From Gemmatimonadota bacterium (lineage in GTDB: Bacteria; Gemmatimonadota; Gemmatimonadetes; Longimicrobiales; Gaopeijiaceae): DNA of 64,000 bases. A program made the position numbers and the translations under genes. A model generated the notes under the pieces. It had not been told where the DNA came from, searched no databases, and saw nothing but the letters and a program-made list of their open reading frames with translations. The stretch's first letter is position 1, and each line of letters begins with the position of its first letter. Below, piece by piece: positions 59,296 to 64,000 of the stretch. The stretch is from NCBI GenBank assembly GCA_030428885.1, contig JAUIEJ010000006.1:1-64000 (forward strand), in the 5' to 3' direction.

Positions 59296-61350
59296 GTGAT
59301 CCCGCTCCGCCCCCCCTCCCCGCTCCTCCTGGCCCTCGCCCTCCTGGGCGGTGGGTGGCCGACGACCCCCGGTGCCGTGGCGGCCCAGGCCGATCCCGGC
59401 TGGAACGGTCCCCGGGCATTGGAGCTCGTGGCCCGGGCCCGGGAGCTTCGCCAGAGCCTCGTGGTGGATTCCCTGCTCCGCACCTACCGGAGCGACGCCC
59501 GCGGGTACGTCTACTTCTTCCTCGATCGGAAGGACTCGGACGAACGCACCCTGGTGAAGACCGATCAGGTCGCCCTGGAGGTGTTCTGGCGGGCGCCGGG
59601 CGACACCCGGCAGCGCATCGTGGGACTGCGGGACGAGAAGACCCTCCCCACCAACATCCAGTATCATCTCGACCACCTCACTGTGGTCCAGGACGAGTTC
59701 GGGGATCGGATCCGCCTCGGCGACGGCGACGAAGTGGAGTCGGTGCCCCATCCCGTGGGGTCCGGGGCCGAGGGCGTCTACGACTATCGCCTGGCCGACT
59801 CCCTCACGCTGGAGTTCGGCGGGCCCCGGGAACCGGTGCGGGTCTACGAGGTGGAGGTCCGTCCCCGGTACCCGGAGAGGCCCGGCTTCGTGGGGTCGGT
59901 GTACCTGGACCGGGCCACGGCGGCCATCGTGCGCATGAGCTTCACGTTCACGCCGGCCTCGTACGTGGATCCCTACCTCGACTACATCCGCATCTCCCTG
60001 GACAACGCCCTCTGGATGGGCCGATTCTGGCTTCCCTACCGTCAGGAGGCCGAGCTGCGCCGGGAGCTGCCCCAGCTCGACTTCCTGGCCGGCAGCGTGA
60101 TCCGCGGGCGCTTCGAGATCCGGGGCTACGTCTTCAACGAGACCCTCCCCGACCTCCTCTTCGCGGCCCGGACCGTGTTGGCGGTGCCCGAGGCGCAGCG
60201 GCGGGCGTTCCCGTTCGAGGAACCCATCTTCGCCGGGCTCGAAGCCGAGGGGCTCGAGCCGTCCGCGACCATGGAGGAACTCACGACCCGGGCCCGCCAG
60301 ATCGTGCGGGATCAGGCCCTGTCGGGCCTTCGCCCGGCCCGCTTCTACTGGGCTTCGGTCTCCGACGCCGCCCGCTTCAACCGCTCCGAGGGCTTCTATC
60401 TCGGTGGGGGCACGTCGGCCCGACTCCCGCTCGACCTCGCCCTCCGTCTTCACGCCGGTTGGAGCTTCGGCCGCGACGACGCCTCGGCCCGAGCCGAACT
60501 CACGGCCTCGGACCGCCGATCCCCGACCCGCCTCACGGCGACGTGGCGCACACCCCGGGACATGGGTCCGGTGGCCGCCTCGAGCCGTCTCTTCAACTCC
60601 CTGGCCTCCCTGGCCGGTGAGGACTGGACCGACCTCTACTTCGTCTCGGGCGTGGCGGCGACCCACCGTCTGGGAGGCCTCGACGGGCCCCACGCGGTGC
60701 TGGAGGCCGCCTGGGAGGACCACCGCTCCGCCGGCCTGGTGGTGAACGACCTGGCGGGCGTCTACCGCCCGGTGCGCCCCATCGAGGAAGGCCGGGTGCA
60801 ACGGCTCGGGGCCCAGCTTCGCTGGCCCGCCGCCCTGGCGGGCATCGACGTCGATGCGCGGCTCGGGGCGGCCCGTCTTCACGACCGCACCTGGGTCACG
60901 GGCACGCTGGAGGCCGCCTACACCCGAACCGCCGCCTGGCGCGCCCTGAGCCTGGACCTGCGCGCCCGGACCGGGTTCGCCGGTGGCGAGGCCCCACCCC
61001 CCCAGGCGCTGTTTCTCCTGGGAGGGCGGGGCACCCTGCCCGGCCACGATCACCGGGGCCTGGTGGGGGACCGCTTCTGGCTCGCCGACGCCCGCATCGG
61101 CCGCACCGTCACGGCTCCCTGGCTCGGGGTCCACCTCACCGGCGCCGTGGGCCAGGCGTGGATCGACGGCGTCGATCGGGTTCCCGACGGGTGGACCGGC
61201 GATCCCGACGCCGGTGTCCGGGCCAGCGTGGGCGCCGGCGTCGATCTCTTCTGGGACGTCCTCACCATCGACGTGGCCCGGGGGCTCGGCGCCGGTGGGG
61301 AATGGGCCCTCATCGTGGGCGTGAGCCCCGACTTCCACCCGTGGCTCTGA
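59296..61350 (+). CDS. Large outer-membrane protein, DUF5686/Omp85-like barrel
   Basis: The 684-residue protein has a signal peptide (SPLLLALALLGGGWPTTPGA), an N-terminal alpha/beta region (about 35-170) with YVYFFLDRKDSDERTLVKTD, and a middle strand-rich part (GSVYLDRATAAIVRMSFTFT, DYIRISLDNALWMGRFWLPY). A C-terminal barrel contains LFLLGGRGTLPGHDHRGLVG, reminiscent of the Omp85 RGF/RGY loop, and ends in a strand. The layout resembles DUF5686-type proteins of Bacteroidota. The GTG start at 59296 is tentative. Function unknown; possibly transport or assembly at the outer membrane. Confidence 0.6.
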   Translation: MIPLRPPSPLLLALALLGGGWPTTPGAVAAQADPGWNGPRALELVARARELRQSLVVDSLLRTYRSDARGYVYFFLDRKDSDERTLVKTDQVALEVFWRAPGDTRQRIVGLRDEKTLPTNIQYHLDHLTVVQDEFGDRIRLGDGDEVESVPHPVGSGAEGVYDYRLADSLTLEFGGPREPVRVYEVEVRPRYPERPGFVGSVYLDRATAAIVRMSFTFTPASYVDPYLDYIRISLDNALWMGRFWLPYRQEAELRRELPQLDFLAGSVIRGRFEIRGYVFNETLPDLLFAARTVLAVPEAQRRAFPFEEPIFAGLEAEGLEPSATMEELTTRARQIVRDQALSGLRPARFYWASVSDAARFNRSEGFYLGGGTSARLPLDLALRLHAGWSFGRDDASARAELTASDRRSPTRLTATWRTPRDMGPVAASSRLFNSLASLAGEDWTDLYFVSGVAATHRLGGLDGPHAVLEAAWEDHRSAGLVVNDLAGVYRPVRPIEEGRVQRLGAQLRWPAALAGIDVDARLGAARLHDRTWVTGTLEAAYTRTAAWRALSLDLRARTGFAGGEAPPPQALFLLGGRGTLPGHDHRGLVGDRFWLADARIGRTVTAPWLGVHLTGAVGQAWIDGVDRVPDGWTGDPDAGVRASVGAGVDLFWDVLTIDVARGLGAGGEWALIVGVSPDFHPWL

Positions 61351-61357
61351 GCGGCCC

Positions 61358-61756
61358 TCAGCTCACTCCGGCCGCCACCGCCTCCACCTCGGCTCCGTCG
61401 TCGGCTTCGTCCCCCTCGGGCGACGAAGCCCGGGGCGTGAGGAGTACCACCTCCCGCACGTGGACCTCGGCCGTGGGGATGGTGACGCCCTCCCGCTCGT
61501 AGCTGTCGTACTCCACGCGGCCCTCCACGTAGAGCCGTGCACCGATGCGCACGTGCTCCTCGGCGAACTGGGCCAGACGGTTCCAGAACGTGAGGCGGTG
61601 CCAGTCCGTGCGCTCCCCGTCTTCGCCGTCCCGGGTGGTCCGCCGATTCGTGGCCAGGGACACGTGGGCCACCTTCGTGCCCGACTGGGTCGTGTGGATG
61701 TCCGGGTCCCGGCCCACGTTCCCCACCAGGATGATCTTGTTCACCGACCGGCTCAT
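61358..61756 (-). CDS. ssb: Single-stranded DNA-binding protein
   Basis: The 132-residue protein has the OB-fold of bacterial SSB: MSRSVNKIILVGNVGRDPDI, GTKVAHVSLATNRRTTRDGE, TDWHRLTFWNRLAQFAEEHV and GARLYVEGRVEYDSY. The tail is short and acidic but lacks the usual DDIPF end, so the protein may be a secondary SSB rather than the main replicative one. A GGGAGG ribosome site precedes the ATG at 61756. It is 110 bp downstream of the DNA polymerase I gene on the same strand and converges with the barrel protein. Confidence 0.92.
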   Translation of the reverse strand: MSRSVNKIILVGNVGRDPDIHTTQSGTKVAHVSLATNRRTTRDGEDGERTDWHRLTFWNRLAQFAEEHVRIGARLYVEGRVEYDSYEREGVTIPTAEVHVREVVLLTPRASSPEGDEADDGAEVEAVAAGVS

Positions 61757-61866
61757 GCCCGCCTCCCATGCTGTTGTGGCCGCGCCGAACCGCATGTCCG
61801 GCGACGCGCACCACGATGCCCGGGATTCGGGGGCGACAGGATGGCGCTGTGGGCCTACAGAGCCTT

Positions 61867-64000
61867 CTAGTCGGCTTTCGCCTCGTACCAGCTCGGTCCC
61901 ACCCCCCATTCCGCCACCAGCGGCACTTCCAGGGTCATGGCCCCCTCCATGCGCGCCACCACCAGGTCCCGCACCGCGTCCATCTCGTCGCGGGGCACCT
62001 CGAACAGGAGTTCGTCGTGGACCTGCAGAAGCATGCGGGCCGCGAATCCGCCTTCGTCCAGCGCCGACGTCACGTCCAGCATGGCCTTCTTGATGAGATC
62101 GGCCGCCGTGCCCTGGATGGGGGTGTTCTGGGCGATGCGCTCTCCGAACTGCCGGATGTTCCAGTTGCGGGACTTGAGCTCGGGCACGTACCGGCGGCGG
62201 CCCAGGAGCGTCTCCACGTACCCCTTCTCCCGGGCCTGCTCCACCTGGGCGTCGAGAAACGCCCGCACGCCGCTGAACCGTTCGAAATACTGGTCGATGA
62301 AGGCCTGGGCCTGCTCCCGGGAGATGCCCAACTGGCGCCCCAGGGAGAAGGCGCCCTGACCGTAGAGGGTGGCGAAGTTGATGGTCTTGGCCTGGGCCCG
62401 CTGCGCCGGTCCCACGGCGTCGATGTCCACGTCGAAGATCACCGCGGCGGTCTGACGGTGGACGTCGATGCCCTGGCGGAAGGCGGCCACCAGCGGCTCG
62501 TCGCCGGAGAAGTGGGCCATGACCCGGAGTTCGATCTGGGAGTAGTCCACCCCCAGGAGCAACTGGCCCTCGTCGGCCACGAAGGCCTTGCGCACCTCCC
62601 GCCCCAACGCCGTCCGGATGGGGATGTTCTGGAGGTTCGGGTCCGACGACGACAGGCGTCCCGTGGCCGCCACGGTCTGGTTGAAGCTGGTGTGGATCCG
62701 CCCCGTGACGGGATGCACGAGCTTGGGTAGGGCGTCGACGTAGGTGTTCCGCAGCTTCTCCAGTTCCCGGTACTCCAGCATCAGCCGGGGCACGTCGTGC
62801 CCCTCGGCGGCCAGCTCCTCCAGCACCGAGGCGTCGGTGGAGGGTCCGGTCTTGGTGCGCTTCACCACCGGGAGTTCGAGACGGGTGAAGAGGATGTCCC
62901 GGAGCTGGGGCGTCGAGTTCAGATTGAATTCCACGCCGGCGATCTTGTAGATCTCGGCCTCGATGTGCCCGAGTTCGCCGCGCAGCTTCGTGGACATGGC
63001 CGAGAGCACCTCGGTGTCCACCCGGATGCCCGCTTCTTCCATGGCGGCGAGCACGGGCACCAGGGGCATCTCGAGCCGCTCGAAGAGGTCCCGCAGGGCG
63101 TGCTCATGGAGTTCCGGCTCGAACCGGTGCCACAGACGCCACGCGCAGTCCGCGTCTTCGCAGGCGTAGTCCCGGGCCTCGGCCAGGGGCACCTCGGCGA
63201 AGGGAATCTCCTTCCGGCCCCGTCCGGCGACGTCGGCGTAGGAGGTGGTCTTGTGGGCCAGGATCTCCATGGCCAGGTCGTCGAGCCCATGGGATCTCCG
63301 ACCCGGATCCAGGACGTACGACGCCACCATGGAGTCCAGGAGGGGTCCCCCCAGAGGAGCTCCGGCCCGCTTCAGTACGATCAAGTCGTACTTGAGGTTA
63401 TGGCCGATCTTCGCCACGTCCGGGTCGGCGAGGAGCCCCCGGAGCGGCGCCATGTCCTCGTGGGTGAGGTCCGGGAGGTTGGGGATCTCGGCCTCGGGCG
63501 CCCCGAAGTCCAGTTCCGGCGTCGACGACGGCCGATGGCCGAAGGGGAGATAGGCCGCGTCTCCGCCGTCGAGGGAGAGGGACACCCCCACGAGCCGCGC
63601 CCGCATGGGGTCGAGATCGGTGGTCTCGGTGTCCACCGCCACCCGGCCCGACGCCCGAGCCCGGGCCACCCACGCCGCCACCTCGGCGGGCGTGGTCAGG
63701 AGGTCGTACTCCGCCTCCTCGGCGGTCTCGCTCTCCAGGGCGCCCCGCTCCAGCGCCAGCTTCGTATAGGCCTCGGCGAGGCGCCGGAATTCCAGATCCA
63801 GAAAGAGGTCCCGGAGGACCCCGTAGTCGGGCTCGCCCACCTTCAGGGTGTCCAGATCGAGCTCCACCGGAAGGTCGCACTTGATGGTGACCAGCTCCCG
63901 GGACATGCGCACGTCTTCGGCGTGCTCGGTGAGGGACTCCCGGGCGCGCTTCGCCTTGAATCCCGGGGCTGCCTCGAGGATCGCGTCCAGCCCGCCGTGG
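61867..64000 (-). CDS. polA: DNA polymerase I, 5' end beyond the window
   Basis: The frame stays open to the right edge, so the N-terminus (5'-nuclease domain) is cut off; the last residues seen (APGFKAKRARESL then TEHAEDVRMSRELVTIK) match the end of that domain. The 3'-5' exonuclease domain keeps VAVDTETTDLD, LGYNLKYD-like KIGHNLKYDLIVLKRAG and YACEDADCAWRLW, so proofreading is likely. The polymerase domain has DPNLQNIPIRTALGREVRKA, LLGVDYSQIELRVMAHFSGD, TINFATLYGQGAFSLGRQLG and VHDELLFEVP. It fills gaps in repair and removes primers. The ssb gene follows downstream. Confidence 0.96.
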   Translation of the reverse strand, partial: HGGLDAILEAAPGFKAKRARESLTEHAEDVRMSRELVTIKCDLPVELDLDTLKVGEPDYGVLRDLFLDLEFRRLAEAYTKLALERGALESETAEEAEYDLLTTPAEVAAWVARARASGRVAVDTETTDLDPMRARLVGVSLSLDGGDAAYLPFGHRPSSTPELDFGAPEAEIPNLPDLTHEDMAPLRGLLADPDVAKIGHNLKYDLIVLKRAGAPLGGPLLDSMVASYVLDPGRRSHGLDDLAMEILAHKTTSYADVAGRGRKEIPFAEVPLAEARDYACEDADCAWRLWHRFEPELHEHALRDLFERLEMPLVPVLAAMEEAGIRVDTEVLSAMSTKLRGELGHIEAEIYKIAGVEFNLNSTPQLRDILFTRLELPVVKRTKTGPSTDASVLEELAAEGHDVPRLMLEYRELEKLRNTYVDALPKLVHPVTGRIHTSFNQTVAATGRLSSSDPNLQNIPIRTALGREVRKAFVADEGQLLLGVDYSQIELRVMAHFSGDEPLVAAFRQGIDVHRQTAAVIFDVDIDAVGPAQRAQAKTINFATLYGQGAFSLGRQLGISREQAQAFIDQYFERFSGVRAFLDAQVEQAREKGYVETLLGRRRYVPELKSRNWNIRQFGERIAQNTPIQGTAADLIKKAMLDVTSALDEGGFAARMLLQVHDELLFEVPRDEMDAVRDLVVARMEGAMTLEVPLVAEWGVGPSWYEAKAD

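Overview
The window is very GC-rich and gene-dense, with frequent GTG starts and many 4-nt stop/start overlaps. It reads as chromosome from a diderm bacterium. A duplicated MacB-type permease with its PadR regulator, a DUF2723 glycosyltransferase-like protein, several beta-propeller lipoproteins, two Omp85-like barrels and two primary-type sigma factors together suggest Gemmatimonadota or a close relative. This placement is inferred from gene content; no rRNA or tRNA gene was seen.

Region 1 (1-12115). A partial HNH (13E12/DUF222-type) gene enters from the left edge and carries an unusual hairpin. It is followed by an AraC-type regulator, a DUF6265 protein, a GNAT acetyltransferase and a small outer-membrane protein. 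A minus-strand operon of cupredoxin, sensor kinase, porin-like protein and HD-GYP response regulator follows. Then come a beta-propeller protein and an uptake/deacylation unit of small membrane protein, sodium:solute symporter and M20 peptidase.

Region 2 (12116-29763). This holds a lipoprotein, trpE divergent from a hydantoinase A gene, a DUF2723 protein, and ornithine cyclodeaminase divergent from RidA. Next is a four-gene operon of flavin reductase, membrane protein, SbcD-like and SbcC-like proteins; the last two have lost most of their catalytic motifs while keeping their folds and their coupling. It is followed by a lipoprotein with a BtuFCD-type importer, RsgA and a sigma factor.

Region 3 (29764-41541). 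This holds a PP2C phosphatase, an HD phosphohydrolase, a UvrC-like protein without its C-terminal nuclease half, the ADOP/PadR unit with a visible operator, an EVE protein, an AadA-like nucleotidyltransferase, a secreted M24 peptidase and a small membrane-protein/regulator operon behind two tandem palindromes.

Region 4 (41542-64000). A repeat-rich intergenic stretch leads to a propeller lipoprotein with a pilin-like C-terminus, then a GntR/ABC exporter operon carrying two related secreted proteins. PckA and a malic enzyme-phosphotransacetylase fusion lie together. A six-gene coupled operon (Omp85-like barrel, CDF transporter, methyltransferase, FAD reductase, SRPBCC protein, ketosynthase) looks like a small lipid or polyketide pathway. 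The window closes with a second sigma factor, a large barrel protein, SSB and DNA polymerase I, which runs off the right edge.
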